Shown: positions 17,247 through 27,157, counted from the first letter of the stretch. The stretch is DNA of 64,000 nt from Deltaproteobacteria bacterium (GCA_006226375.1 SBHC01000018.1:1-64000); one strand, 5' to 3'. Numbers and translations are program-made. The notes: generated by a model from the letters alone, not told the origin.

Positions 17247-18263
17247 ATGAGTCTTCGCATTGGAATCAATGGATTCGGACGCATCGGACGCGCTGTTTTC
17301 CGAATCATCGCTGCATCTCACTCTGACATTGAAGTGGTCGCCATCAACGACATTGGCGATCCCAAGGTGATTCTGCACCTGCTCAAATACGACACCGTGT
17401 TCGGCCGCTTCGGACGCGACATCAAGATGGAAGGCGACACCCTTCATGTAGAAGGAATGAAGCCCGTCAAGATGTTGGCCGAGCGTGATCTCACCAAGCT
17501 GCCCTGGGCTGACCTCAAGGTTGACTTTGTGGTGGAGTCCACTGGTGTGTTCCGCAAGCGCGCCCAAATTGAAGGACACCTGGAAGCTGGCGCTCCCAAA
17601 GTTCTCCTCACGGTTCCGGCCAAGGATGAGATCGACGCTACCATCGTCTTGGGCGTGAACGACGACGACCTCAAAGCCTCCGACCGCATCATCTCCAACG
17701 CCTCTTGCACCACCAACTGCCTGGCTCCGATGGCCAAAGTGTTGCACGAGTCCTTTGGTATTGAGTCGGCGTTGATGACGACCATCCACGCGTACACCAA
17801 CGATCAACGCGTGGTGGATGCACCCCACTCCGACCTCCGCCGTGCTCGCGCTGCGGCCGCGAACATCATCCCCACCACCACCGGCGCTGCCAAGGCCACA
17901 GGAAAGGTCCTTCCTGCGCTCCTCGGCAAGATCGACGGTATGGCGGTTCGCGTTCCTGTTCCTGATGGTTCCATGGTCGATTTGGTCTCGGTGCTGTCCA
18001 AGACTGTGACCGTTGACGAGGTTAACGCTGCGATGAAGGCCGCGTCGGAAGGTGCCTTGAAAGGTATCCTCGGGTACACCGAAGACCCGATCGTCTCCTC
18101 CGACATTTTGGGTAGCCCCTACTCCTCCATCTTTGATGCAGCCGCTACCCAGCTGATATCGGCCGGCGACAAGACCATGGTCAAAACGTTGTCCTGGTAC
18201 GACAACGAATTTGGCTACTCCAACCGCGTGATCGATCTCCTCAAGAAAGCCGCTGCTCTCTAA
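17247..18263 (+). CDS. gap: Glyceraldehyde-3-phosphate dehydrogenase, type I
   Basis: A 338-residue enzyme that oxidises glyceraldehyde 3-phosphate to 1,3-bisphosphoglycerate with NAD. Seen: the Rossmann motif INGFGRIGR at 7-15, Asp35 in the nucleotide pocket, the active-site [12 protein letters not shown] with catalytic Cys154, the following HAYTNDQ loop and a full-length C-terminal [14 protein letters not shown] 17247 has an excellent GGAGG ribosome site 9 bases upstream. Length and motifs are normal for type I GAPDH. No pgk or tpi is adjacent on the downstream side. Confidence 0.98.
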   Translation: MSLRIGINGFGRIGRAVFRIIAASHSDIEVVAINDIGDPKVILHLLKYDTVFGRFGRDIKMEGDTLHVEGMKPVKMLAERDLTKLPWADLKVDFVVESTGVFRKRAQIEGHLEAGAPKVLLTVPAKDEIDATIVLGVNDDDLKASDRIISNASCTTNCLAPMAKVLHESFGIESALMTTIHAYTNDQRVVDAPHSDLRRARAAAANIIPTTTGAAKATGKVLPALLGKIDGMAVRVPVPDGSMVDLVSVLSKTVTVDEVNAAMKAASEGALKGILGYTEDPIVSSDILGSPYSSIFDAAATQLISAGDKTMVKTLSWYDNEFGYSNRVIDLLKKAAAL

Positions 18264-18612
18264 ATCCCCTTCCTCACTCTCCAAACTTCTCTCTCTTCCC
18301 CATCATCGTGGACCCGTGGTTTCTGTGGGTCCCCTTGTGCGCTTCACTCTGCATCTCGATACAGAACTTGTTTCACCTTTTTTTGCGAAAAAGAGTGAAT
18401 GCAATTCACTGATATTCCAACCATTCAAAACAAAATATCAATTTTCTTTGGGGCGGAGTGCACTTTTTTCGAGTTGTGTGTGTTTACGTCTGTGGAAGAC
18501 AAATGTCATGGCCTTCATATACAGGTGCCGGGTGAGTGGCTGGAGGGCTGTGACGAGTGGATACGAAGGGCTGAAGAGCAAGAATCTTGAGAGACACAGA
18601 AAGGATGTTGCG
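18264..18612. other. Intergenic region after gap, with two inverted repeats
   Basis: No convincing gene. It holds a GTGGACCC...GGGTCCCC hairpin at about 18308-18334 (a possible but weak terminator for gap, as it lacks a T run) and the perfect palindrome AGTGAAT-GCA-ATTCACT at 18394-18410, a candidate operator for the following secreted protein. An in-frame extension of the downstream gene through this region (from 18316) has no ribosome site and looks non-coding. Confidence 0.5.
18394..18410. promoter_or_regulatory. Perfect 17-bp palindrome, candidate operator
   Basis: AGTGAAT and ATTCACT are 7-bp perfect arms around GCA. It lies ~200 bases upstream of the secreted HEAT-like gene in an AT-rich intergenic region. 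The binding protein is unknown. Confidence 0.4.
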
Positions 18613-19221
18613 ATGAGGAAACTAGGAATGGTGGGGTTGATTGGTTTGGGTCTTTGGTTGGGAGCACCTGTCGCTGCCCAAGCGGGCCCTAAACCTACCC
18701 TGAAGCGCGTCAAATACATGTTGAATCACGTGTATTGGCGGGTTCAATGGTCGGGTATGTGTCTTCTGGAAGACTTTTACAACGATGAGACCAAAGCCAT
18801 TCCTTGGGTTGCTGTTGTCGCGCTTAAGAAGTCAGACGATGCCTTCACCACGAACTGGAAACTGCGGCTTCGAGCCATTCGTTGGTTAAAGCGTCAAAAG
18901 CAGGCCAACGCTTGGTCCGCGCTCTACAAGGTCGCACGTGTGGAGAAACACGCGAAGGTGCGATTGTATCTTGCTTCGGTGTTGGGGCATGCGCCTGCCC
19001 TGAAACAAGACGCCTTGGCGACTTTAAAGGTGTTGAGCAAGGACAAGGACAAGGCAGTGCGAGGGGAAGCCAAGCGTTCGATCGCCCAGCTCCAGTCCCG
19101 GTTGCAGGCAAACAGAGGCCAAGCCCATTCCGCCCGACATCAAGCTGGGGCGACAAGCCTCTCGGTGCCGCCTTCTGACACTGGAGATGTCGGCCACTCG
19201 TCTCGCGTTGCGATGCCCTAA
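18613..19221 (+). CDS. Secreted protein with HEAT-like helical repeats
   Basis: 202 residues from ATG 18613, with AAGGA 7 bases upstream; the open frame begins earlier but without a start signal. Residues 1-24 are a signal peptide ending in AAQAG. About 65-165 is a run of short amphipathic helices (LRAIRWLKRQ, LYKVARVEKHAKVRLYLAS, LKVLSKDKDKAVRGEAKRSI) resembling HEAT-type repeats. The last ~35 residues are low in complexity. I do not recognise a specific family; it could be a periplasmic scaffold. Confidence 0.65.
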   Translation: MRKLGMVGLIGLGLWLGAPVAAQAGPKPTLKRVKYMLNHVYWRVQWSGMCLLEDFYNDETKAIPWVAVVALKKSDDAFTTNWKLRLRAIRWLKRQKQANAWSALYKVARVEKHAKVRLYLASVLGHAPALKQDALATLKVLSKDKDKAVRGEAKRSIAQLQSRLQANRGQAHSARHQAGATSLSVPPSDTGDVGHSSRVAMP

Positions 19222-19276
19222 ACCCTTCGTTTTCCCCACCTTCTCTTCTTTCTTTTCCCTACCGATGTAGCTGTTG

Positions 19277-19747
19277 TTAGGATGTTGGCTCTGACGCGTC
19301 AGGCTTCTTTTGCATGAGCGCGCTGCGCTCAAACTCAACCACAACGGTGCCGTCTTGGTTGCGTCCGGTGTGACGGAAGCGAACGATGCCACAATCAGGT
19401 CGGGAGCGAGATTCTCGTTTGTCGACCACTTCTGTGGAGACATACAAGGTGTCGCCATGGAACATGGGGTGGGGGTGTTTGACGGTTTCGTAGCCGAGGT
19501 TGGCGATCAATGTTCCTTCGGTGAGATCACCAACGGTGAGTCCCACGGCCAATCCCAAGGTAAAGATTCCGTTGACCAGAGGGCGGCCCCACTCGGTTTT
19601 GCTGGCATAAGCCGCGTCGAGATGAAGGGGCTGTGGGTTCATGGTCATGGTGGTGAACAAGACATTGTCCATCTCTGTGATGGTTCGGCCCAGACGATGC
19701 TCCAGGGTGTCTCCGACCTGAAGTTCTTCGAAGTACTTCCCAGGCAT
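19277..19747 (-). CDS. MaoC-family (R)-hydratase / dehydratase
   Basis: 156 residues with the hot-dog-fold hydratase motif: [12 protein letters not shown] followed by the [13 protein letters not shown] turn, placing the catalytic Asp/His of MaoC-type (R)-specific enoyl-CoA hydratases. The family adds water to a 2-enoyl-CoA, or acts on mesaconyl-CoA-type substrates; the exact substrate cannot be read here. Ribosome site AGGAG is 7 bases before ATG. It lies downstream of tRNA-His in the same direction, separated by that gene's terminator, and converges with the HEAT-like gene. Confidence 0.88.
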   Translation of the reverse strand: MPGKYFEELQVGDTLEHRLGRTITEMDNVLFTTMTMNPQPLHLDAAYASKTEWGRPLVNGIFTLGLAVGLTVGDLTEGTLIANLGYETVKHPHPMFHGDTLYVSTEVVDKRESRSRPDCGIVRFRHTGRNQDGTVVVEFERSALMQKKPDASEPTS

Positions 19748-19798
19748 GGTTTCGCTCCTTTGGTAGCAGGGAATGGCAAAACAGGCATCAAGAGGCTA

Positions 19799-19829
19799 CA
19801 AAAAAACCCCGGAACAAAGCCGGGGTTTT
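19799..19829 (-). terminator. Intrinsic terminator of the tRNA-His gene
   Basis: On the minus strand AAAACCCCGG and CCGGGGTTTTTTT pair around a 7-8 base loop and are followed by a T run. It begins within a base or two of the tRNA 3' end. Confidence 0.85.
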
Positions 19830-19905
19830 GGGCGGGTGACGGGATTCGAACCCGCGACTTCCTGAGTCACAGTCAGGCGCTCTAACCAACTGAGCTACAC
19901 TCGCC
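19830..19905 (-). tRNA. tRNA-His (anticodon GTG)
   Basis: Read on the minus strand it folds as a complete cloverleaf: D arm GCTC...GAGC, anticodon arm CCTGA-CTGTGAC-TCAGG with anticodon GTG, and T arm GCGGG-TTCGAAT-CCCGT. An extra 5' G (G-1) opposite the discriminator C73 is the histidine identity signature. The acceptor stem contains one A-C mismatch (A4-C69). CCA does not appear to be encoded. A terminator follows directly. Confidence 0.93.
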
Positions 19906-20393
19906 ATAAAGGATATGTTGTTGTTGCTGTCTGCAACAATGAGTGGGTTCTATATCACTCTTCCTTCCGCCTGTCAAAACATTTTTTGAACGAGAAATCG
20001 GGGGTCGCAGAAGAGGCTTGAGAAACCTTGGTTTGGTAACGATCCTCTCGAAGAGCTCACCAAACGTTGCAAAGAAATGAGACCAGGTGGAGGAAACTTG
20101 GGTTGAATACGTGGATGTATCTTTCGGGCTTCGGTCTTGAAGTAAGAAAGGAATGTTACAGAAGAGTACGATGGAGAATTGACCTGATGAGGAGTCTCCG
20201 CTAAGCTAAGGACGGTTTGTTTTTGTGGGAGATGTTGCAACAGCTTTGGTCCGAGAAAAGCTGACTTCTCATACACATGGCTTATGTCGTGAAAGTTTGC
20301 TTTCCGACAGGTTCTCCGATCCTTCGTTTCCTTGTGTGACTTGGGTTCCAATCTTCGGCCGATGCTAGCTATTCCAAAAAGACGAGGATGTCG
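19906..20393. other. Intergenic region with no visible gene
   Basis: 488 bases between the tRNA-His 5' end and the Cys-rich lipoprotein. AT-rich near the tRNA. A 125-codon minus-strand frame (19974-20351) has no ribosome site and no protein-like features. I see no other structure. Confidence 0.5.
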
Positions 20394-23300
20394 ATGAGTT
20401 TTCGTAAGGCTTTGGTTCGCCTCTTGCTCGGGGGCTCCCTGTTTGGGTTAATTGTTTTGGTGACAAATTGTGGTAAGCCAGAGTGTTACTACGATACCGA
20501 TTGTTCTGAAGATAGAATTTGCAAAGAAAACACATGCCGCAATGTGTTGCCCCAACCCTGCACGGGTGACAGCGACTGCACCAGTCCAGAGCGCTGCTTT
20601 AATCAAAAGTGTGTTTTGATTCCGGTGGGGTACGAGTTTGTTGAACCGTTCGGGCGAGAGCCGGGGCCCGAACCGGGACCTGAACCGGGGCCCGAACCGG
20701 GACCTGAGGCTGGACCCGAACCTGAGCCCGAACGCGGGCCTGTGAAGTGCAGCAATGACATTGATTGCGCCGCGCTCGTGGATCACGTCTGCGCGCTCAC
20801 TTCCAGCGGCGAGTTGCTTTGCCAACCCAAACAAAACAACGCGAAAAAACTTCGCGAGGTGTGTGATCCGGCAGCAACGACGTCGGAATGTGAATCGAGG
20901 ACTTGCCACCCCAAGCGCAAGATCTGTACATCACACTGCGCCAAAGACGAAGACTGCCCCAGCGGCGTCTGCGAGTCTGTGGAGTTTGAACCTGGAAAGA
21001 TCTTTGCGATCTGTCTGGGTAGCCTGAACCAATGCAACCGCGACAAAGATTGTGGAACAGGCAACAACAACGACAACCTCTGCGCCTTGCAACAGACCTC
21101 TCCCACCGAGCTGGCAACACGTTGTCGTACCGCTGTGGGACAACGTCCTGCTGGTCAATCGTGCCTCGGTGATGGTGATTGCATTCACAACAATTGTTAC
21201 AACCGTGAGTACTGCGCTTCTTTCTGCCTTGATGCCTCCGATTGCCCCACGGGCATGGAGTGCAAGGAGCAAGAGATTCTCCTTGGAGCGAACAAGTACA
21301 AGTTCAAAACCTGCCAGCACCCTGCAGAAGGTCTTCCCTGCAAGACCGACAAGCAGTGTCTGCGACAGGGTTACATCTGCGCACCCATCAAAGTGGGCAC
21401 CAAGCTAGAGCTTCGTTGCATCAACAACACCCAGGCTCCTTACCTCGACTCTTGCAGCAAGAACGAAGACTGCAAGAGCGGCGTGTGCTTGCTGACCTCC
21501 GGCGAACAGTGCTCCAAGCCCTGTGAAAACGACAACGACTGCGCCCAAGGCAGCGCCACCGTCAAATGCTTGGACGTTTTGCTGGATGTCAACGGCATCA
21601 AAGATACTTTCAAAATGTGTGTGCCGCAGCTTCAATCCTGCGCCAAAACCTCCGACTGCACCAACGTTGGAGACGTTTGCGCTCCTCATGTTGATGCCAG
21701 CGGTCAGTTCTCGCTTCGATGTCTGCCGAACAACAGCAGCGCGAAGCTCATCGGCGCAGATTGTGCCTCCAGTGATGAGTGTGCAAGTCGAATTTGCTAC
21801 AACAAAGTCTGTGCCTCCCTGTGCATGGCTGCCAACGACTGTGGTGGTGGAAAGCAAGGGTTTGGTTGCACCCAGGAGAGCATCAAGTCTCCCAATCCCA
21901 AGGTGCCTGACATCTCTGCAATGCTTTGTTCTGTTCCGTCTGCTGGCTTGAAGTGCACAACGCATCTCGCCAACCAAAGTGGTGACAGTTGCCCCTCAGC
22001 GACCAACGATACATGTCGAATCGTTGATGTGAACGGTACACCGGAGCAACGTTGTCGGACCGCTGCTGGTACTGCAGAAGTGGGGGCGAGCTGCTCGAAA
22101 AATGCCGATTGCAAATCGGGTACATGTCTGACGCCGGATGGTATTTGTACTGCTCCTTGTCGTAACGACAACGACTGCGCTTCGGCAGGCGCGGATCTCA
22201 AATGTGTGAAGAAGACGCTGCAAGGCAAAGAGTTCTCTGTATGTGCATACCAAGGCTGCTCCGGCGATCCAGACTGTGACGCAGGTAAGATCTGCGCGAA
22301 TGTCATCTCCCAGGTGGGTCGTTTGTTGGCTTGTGTTCAGCCGAACAAGCAAAAGAAGGCTGGCGAAGCTTGCAGCAAGAACGGAGATTGCCAGTCCAAC
22401 ATCTGTCATCCCAAATCCAGCATCTGTGTGCCTCCTTGCGCAGGCGGAAAAGACATCTCCTGCCCACCCCAGTATGCTTGTGAGCTGGCGACCAACGGAC
22501 CTGACTCAATCAACCTTTGCTTGCCAATCCCCAACGCTTGCCAAAGCAACGGCACTTGCACGTCGGGTCAGGTTTGTGTGTACACGGTCAATTCCACGTC
22601 AGGAAAGCCTCGCCAAACCTGTGGTGCTGCCCTGGGCGACCGAAAGCTGGGTGACTTCTGTGACCCCACAGCGACCTCGCCCCAATGCATCACCGGCTTC
22701 TGCAACCCAAGCACCAAGCGCTGCGGTCAGTTCTGTGAAAGCGCTTCGGATTGTCCTGCCGACACACACCGCTGTACCAGCGTAACCGTCGCGATCACAC
22801 AGCCTGGAAGCACCCAAAGCAATCCCATGACGAAGAACTTCTCTCTTCGTGTGTGCCAGTCGTTGTTGTGTCGTTACAACGGTGACTGCCAAACCGGTGA
22901 AGTGTGTGCCGTGAGTTTGGTGAACAGTGCGGCGGTCAAGAAGTGTGAAGCCATCGGTGTCAACAAGAAGCTTCCTGGTCAGACCTGTACGTTGGATGCT
23001 GACTGTGCCACAGGCCTTTGTCGAAATAACGTTTGCGTCGCCTTGTGCTCGGCTCACCGTCACTGCGCTGACAACGAGCAATGTGGACCTGCAACTTACA
23101 TCACAACAACCACCAACGCTTGCCTGAAAGGAACAAGGGCTTCTTGCAGTGGTGACAAAGACTGTGCCACAGGAGAAGTCTGTCAGGTCAACTCGTCCGG
23201 TGGAAAGCCTGCCGCAAGCTGCCAAAAGTTCCCCACAGGTGGTATCCCTGCTGGAGGAACCTGCAACCCGAACGACGGCTTCCCTGGCAAGTGCGCCTCA

Positions 23301-24914
23301 CACATGTGTGACGCTGTGACCAAGAAGTGTCTTCAGGCTTGCGCTCCCGGTCTCAACGACTGTGGAACAGGTGAGGTTTGCGACTCCTTCTCGATCTTGG
23401 GCGGTACCATTAACGCGTGCATCCCTCCACCACAAAGCTGTACGAAGGGTAGCGATTGTAGTTCTGGTACGGTGTGTGCTGTGAGCGTTTCGCAAGGCTC
23501 TGTTGCCTACAGCTGTCTCCGTCCACCAAGCACACGAACCAAGAAAGTGGGCGACGCTTGCAACCCCAACGCAGCCTTCCCAGGTGAGTGTCAAACCAGC
23601 TTGTGCCATCCGGAGTTGAGGGTTTGTGTCAACACTTGTCAGCAAGATTCGGATTGCACCGACACGACTCGACCCTTGTGCGGTAAGATGGCGATCTCTG
23701 GAGGACTCCTCGCTCGTGCTTGTGTCTCCAAGAACGTTGCCTGTGACCAGGACGCCAACTGCCCATCTTCCGAGCCTGTCTGTGGCGTCGAACTCAGCAA
23801 CAACACCTTAAGCACCAAGTGCAGCCGAGGAAGCACCTTTGGCAGCAAGAAGATTGGAGACACCTGTGACCCCTCCCAGACGATCTCCAAGAGCGAATGT
23901 TTGAATCGCTTCTGTGAAGCGGGCCGAAGCGTTTGTACGGCTGTATGCCAAAACAACGATCAGTGCCCCACCGGCTTGGTGTGTGCACAAACACGAGTGG
24001 AAGGCAATCGAACCATCTTGGGTTGTGTCCCTGCCGCTGGTTCCACATGTACCAAGCTTCAAGCCTGCGCCGTTCCCAACGTTTGCCGGGTGATCCGTGA
24101 GACATCAGGTGTCGTGGCGAAGTGTCAAACGGTTGGCGGCAAGGGCGTGGAACTGACATGCTCAGGCAGCTCAAACATCACGACAGAGTGTTCCAGTGGT
24201 ATCTGTCACCCAACCAACGATCGCTGCACCTCGGTATGTCAGCAAGACGATGATTGTTTGCTTGGTAAGTGCAAAGCGATCACGTTGGAGGGCTTCCAGG
24301 TGAAAGTTTGTGACTCTTCCTGTGCGAAAGACAGCGACTGTCCCACAGGTCAGATCTGTGGTCTCTCCGGACCTGGAAACAAGCTGGTCCTCTCTTGCAT
24401 CAAGCCGGACTCTCAGAAGGCCGCTGCTGGTGCAACATGTGACCCAACCAAGAGAATCAACGGCAACGACTGCCAAAGCAGCTTCTGCAGCATGAGCAAC
24501 AGCAAGTGCACCACCTCTTGCACCCAGAATTCGGACTGTGGCTCAGGTCAAATTTGTACCACGGGCGCTGTGCGGTTGCCGAATGGAACGTTGGTCAACC
24601 TCAAAGGCTGTTTCCCGACAAGCGGATCATGTTTGCTCCAAAACCAGTGCGCGACGGGAACATTGTGCCAGTTGGAAGCTCAGAGCAGCAGCGTGGGAAC
24701 GATCTGCAAAGCGGCTGACTCGAACCGTTTGCCAGAAGGCAACACATGCTCCAGCACCACGTTGCCTGGTGATTGTCAAACAGGTCTGTGTGATCCACAG
24801 AGCAAGCAATGTACAGGCTTCTGTACCAAGGACAGCGACTGCAACGGCACCCGCTCCAAGTGTGGTAGCATTACCGCCAACAGCGCATCGTTCAAAGCCT
24901 GCGTCAAACCATAA
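20394..24914 (+). CDS. Giant cysteine-rich surface lipoprotein with GPEP linker
   Basis: 1506 residues. The start is ATG 20394 (GAGG six bases upstream) rather than ATG 20388. A lipoprotein signal ends at Cys26 (LIVLVTNC). After a short Cys-rich segment comes a GPEP-type repeat linker (about residues 90-115), then some 25-30 tandem modules of 40-60 residues with the pattern C...DC.sG.C......C...C.nd.DC..G..C, reminiscent of disulfide-rich EB/Dickkopf-like modules. There is no catalytic domain. It would be tethered to the outer membrane after oxidative folding in the periplasm. It shares the GPEP linker design with the lipoprotein at 50283-51758. Function unknown; adhesin or surface sensor are possibilities. 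Confidence 0.88.
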   Translation: MSFRKALVRLLLGGSLFGLIVLVTNCGKPECYYDTDCSEDRICKENTCRNVLPQPCTGDSDCTSPERCFNQKCVLIPVGYEFVEPFGREPGPEPGPEPGPEPGPEAGPEPEPERGPVKCSNDIDCAALVDHVCALTSSGELLCQPKQNNAKKLREVCDPAATTSECESRTCHPKRKICTSHCAKDEDCPSGVCESVEFEPGKIFAICLGSLNQCNRDKDCGTGNNNDNLCALQQTSPTELATRCRTAVGQRPAGQSCLGDGDCIHNNCYNREYCASFCLDASDCPTGMECKEQEILLGANKYKFKTCQHPAEGLPCKTDKQCLRQGYICAPIKVGTKLELRCINNTQAPYLDSCSKNEDCKSGVCLLTSGEQCSKPCENDNDCAQGSATVKCLDVLLDVNGIKDTFKMCVPQLQSCAKTSDCTNVGDVCAPHVDASGQFSLRCLPNNSSAKLIGADCASSDECASRICYNKVCASLCMAANDCGGGKQGFGCTQESIKSPNPKVPDISAMLCSVPSAGLKCTTHLANQSGDSCPSATNDTCRIVDVNGTPEQRCRTAAGTAEVGASCSKNADCKSGTCLTPDGICTAPCRNDNDCASAGADLKCVKKTLQGKEFSVCAYQGCSGDPDCDAGKICANVISQVGRLLACVQPNKQKKAGEACSKNGDCQSNICHPKSSICVPPCAGGKDISCPPQYACELATNGPDSINLCLPIPNACQSNGTCTSGQVCVYTVNSTSGKPRQTCGAALGDRKLGDFCDPTATSPQCITGFCNPSTKRCGQFCESASDCPADTHRCTSVTVAITQPGSTQSNPMTKNFSLRVCQSLLCRYNGDCQTGEVCAVSLVNSAAVKKCEAIGVNKKLPGQTCTLDADCATGLCRNNVCVALCSAHRHCADNEQCGPATYITTTTNACLKGTRASCSGDKDCATGEVCQVNSSGGKPAASCQKFPTGGIPAGGTCNPNDGFPGKCASHMCDAVTKKCLQACAPGLNDCGTGEVCDSFSILGGTINACIPPPQSCTKGSDCSSGTVCAVSVSQGSVAYSCLRPPSTRTKKVGDACNPNAAFPGECQTSLCHPELRVCVNTCQQDSDCTDTTRPLCGKMAISGGLLARACVSKNVACDQDANCPSSEPVCGVELSNNTLSTKCSRGSTFGSKKIGDTCDPSQTISKSECLNRFCEAGRSVCTAVCQNNDQCPTGLVCAQTRVEGNRTILGCVPAAGSTCTKLQACAVPNVCRVIRETSGVVAKCQTVGGKGVELTCSGSSNITTECSSGICHPTNDRCTSVCQQDDDCLLGKCKAITLEGFQVKVCDSSCAKDSDCPTGQICGLSGPGNKLVLSCIKPDSQKAAAGATCDPTKRINGNDCQSSFCSMSNSKCTTSCTQNSDCGSGQICTTGAVRLPNGTLVNLKGCFPTSGSCLLQNQCATGTLCQLEAQSSSVGTICKAADSNRLPEGNTCSSTTLPGDCQTGLCDPQSKQCTGFCTKDSDCNGTRSKCGSITANSASFKACVKP
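20664..20723 (+). repeat. 12-bp GPEP-coding tandem repeat
   Basis: Five in-frame 12-base units (GGGCCCGAACCG and close variants, alternating as a 24-base higher unit) code for the Gly-Pro-Glu-Pro linker of the giant lipoprotein. Copy number could vary by slippage. Confidence 0.8.
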
Positions 24915-25167
24915 CCTCCCCAAGTCCTTCTTCCTTTCTCCGTTCGTTCTCTCTTCCCAAGAACAAATTCGTTGGCACGCCTGGACAAAGGGGGTGCTTT
25001 GCGACAACTAGTTAAGGTAGAGGACAGAGCGAATTGCCTGGGTCGGGTGGGAGCATTTCATGCCTGAAAGAGACGGGAATATCTGTATTTTTTGTTCTGT
25101 TCCGATAAGACATTGCGTGGTTCCACTGCGCGGCAGGAGGAGTTGCCGCCCATCATAGGATATTGGT

Positions 25168-26997
25168 ATGAGAAGACGATTGTTTCGCTCCCCTTGGATG
25201 TTTGTGCTATGTGCCACTGTCGCAGGCTTGGGTCTGATTGCTGCGGCGCCGTCGTCAAAACCGAATCCACGCCGAGCTTCGGCGACTCAACCGGCAAGTC
25301 GTCCTGCTCAGGCAGCATGGTCGCTGGACTTTCTCAAAAAAGTACCTGAACCGCCCAAGCAAATTAGCGGTGTTCCAGGTGTTGTGATGCTCTACTCCGG
25401 TGGACTCAAAAGCTACTTTGAACCCTGCGGTTGCCAGGCCGATATGCTAGGCGGTCTGGGGCGAGTCACCTCATTGGCCAAAGGCTATCGTCAACGTGGT
25501 CTCTCTGTCATCTCTGCTGACGCCGGGAACTTGTTCTACGAAGAGCTGTGGTTGGGAAAAGCCAAGCGCAAACAAAGCGAGCTTAAGGCTGTGATGGTGG
25601 CTGACCTCTTTCGTCTGATGGGCGCAAGCGTTATGGGGATCGGCCCGTACGATCTGACCTTTGGACGAAAAGAACTGCTTAAGCTGGTGCAGCGCAGCGG
25701 TATGAAAGCCCTCGCCGCGAACTTGCTGGATTCGAAAACCAAGAAGCCCTTGTTCGCTGGACATCATGTCGTTCAGGTCGGGAAGTTGCGAATCGGCTTC
25801 TTTGCGCTCACGGAATCTCCGGCGATTCCCACAGGAACTCCAGAGGCCAAACGCAAGGCAAAAGCCGCGAAGTACAAAGCTTACTGGGCAGAGCGAAATC
25901 TCCTGGTGACGCCATATCTTGCTGCCGCGAAGCGCGAGATTGCTGCGCTGAAGAAGCTTAAAGTGGATCGGATTGTCTTGCTCTCCACTTTGGGTTCGCA
26001 GCGTTTGGAGTCGTTGATGAACGCTACCAAAGGTATCGACTTTGCGATCGAAGGGGCAGAGGAGGAAGCGTTTGAGCCTCCGCAACGTTCAGGCTCCGCG
26101 TTTTTGTTCTCCACCCCAAAAGAAGGGCAAAAACTCGGCATCTTCGCCATGTACATCCGCGACAACAAAGCGGAGTGGGGCCCCGTTGAGACGCCAGCCA
26201 AGCGCAAAGAATCGCTGGTGAAGATGGAAAAGCAAGTGTTGGCGTACATCCAGCAGGCACAGTCGATGCGAAAGCAGGGCAAGGCCTTTGAACCGATCGC
26301 GAAAGTTTATGACAAGCAGGCTGATGCGCTGCGCAAGAAGATCCAAGAGAAGAAAAAGAACCTCAACGCGCCGCCCCAACTTGCAGCCGGACGCAACGGC
26401 TACTTTCACACGCTGCTCAAGGTGTCGAGCAAACTCCCTGACTTCCCCGCAGCGGCCGATCGGGTCGAGCGTTACCAAAATGATGTGAAGCTCGCCAACA
26501 TGGAAGCGCTCAAGAACATCAAGCCCATTCCCAAAGACAAGAAGGGCAACTTCTATGTGGGAGTTAACCAATGCAAGACCTGTCACATGGACGCCTACAA
26601 ATTTTGGCAAAAGACCGCTCACGCCCATGCCTACGCGACTTTGGTTAAGCGAAAGAAGCAATTTGACCTGGATTGCATCGGCTGTCACGTGGTGGGGTGG
26701 CAACAACCTGGCGGTTCGTACGATATTAAGAATCCTCGGAGCCAAACCAAGCCGCCGCAAAGTTTGGTCAACGTGCAGTGCGAGAACTGTCACAGCCGTG
26801 GTGGCCTCCACCAACAGCGTGGTGGTCAAAAGAGCCTGATTCGGGGACATGTCACCGCCAAAGTGTGCACCCAATGTCACCAGGGAAGTCATCATCCCAA
26901 CTTTAAGTTTGTGGAGAATGTCAAAAAGATCCTGGGCAAAGGGCACGGCGAGAAACGACTGGCCGAGATCCTCAAGCAGGAGAAATCCAAACGTTAA
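25168..26997 (+). CDS. 5'-nucleotidase/metallophosphatase-like domain fused to tetraheme cytochrome c
   Basis: 609 residues with an N-terminal signal/anchor (FVLCATVAGLGLIAAAP). Residues ~70-340 resemble UshA-type metallophosphatases (VVMLYSGGLKSYF, SADAGNLFYEE, GIGPYDLTFG, LAANLLD) but several metal-ligand positions look changed, for example DAGN instead of DAGD and a CGC insertion. The C-terminal ~145 residues contain four CXXCH heme motifs starting at Cys469, Cys503, Cys538 and Cys567, like cytochrome c554-type domains. The mature protein would be periplasmic and redox active. ATG 25168 has AGGAT upstream. It stands alone between a giant lipoprotein and a PEGA protein gene. The physiological electron donor is unknown. 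Confidence 0.88.
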   Translation: MRRRLFRSPWMFVLCATVAGLGLIAAAPSSKPNPRRASATQPASRPAQAAWSLDFLKKVPEPPKQISGVPGVVMLYSGGLKSYFEPCGCQADMLGGLGRVTSLAKGYRQRGLSVISADAGNLFYEELWLGKAKRKQSELKAVMVADLFRLMGASVMGIGPYDLTFGRKELLKLVQRSGMKALAANLLDSKTKKPLFAGHHVVQVGKLRIGFFALTESPAIPTGTPEAKRKAKAAKYKAYWAERNLLVTPYLAAAKREIAALKKLKVDRIVLLSTLGSQRLESLMNATKGIDFAIEGAEEEAFEPPQRSGSAFLFSTPKEGQKLGIFAMYIRDNKAEWGPVETPAKRKESLVKMEKQVLAYIQQAQSMRKQGKAFEPIAKVYDKQADALRKKIQEKKKNLNAPPQLAAGRNGYFHTLLKVSSKLPDFPAAADRVERYQNDVKLANMEALKNIKPIPKDKKGNFYVGVNQCKTCHMDAYKFWQKTAHAHAYATLVKRKKQFDLDCIGCHVVGWQQPGGSYDIKNPRSQTKPPQSLVNVQCENCHSRGGLHQQRGGQKSLIRGHVTAKVCTQCHQGSHHPNFKFVENVKKILGKGHGEKRLAEILKQEKSKR

Positions 26998-27157
26998 GGG
27001 ATGTTCGTTCTCCTCGCGAGCAAGGGTTCCGTGGACTTCTACGGGAATCCGACCTACCTTGGGAACGGGGTAGACCGCGATTGGAAGTTGACCCCAGGCT
27101 CTAGAACCTTTAATGATAGAGAGATGGAAAGAAAAAGTCTGGGAGCAAAAGAGTCGA

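Noticed and set aside
17223-18284. 353-codon antisense frame across gap
   Set aside because: It lies entirely opposite the well-supported GAPDH gene and has no domain; the open frame is a by-product of codon bias.
19974-20351. 125-codon minus-strand frame in the intergenic region
   Set aside because: No ribosome site, odd composition and no family resemblance.
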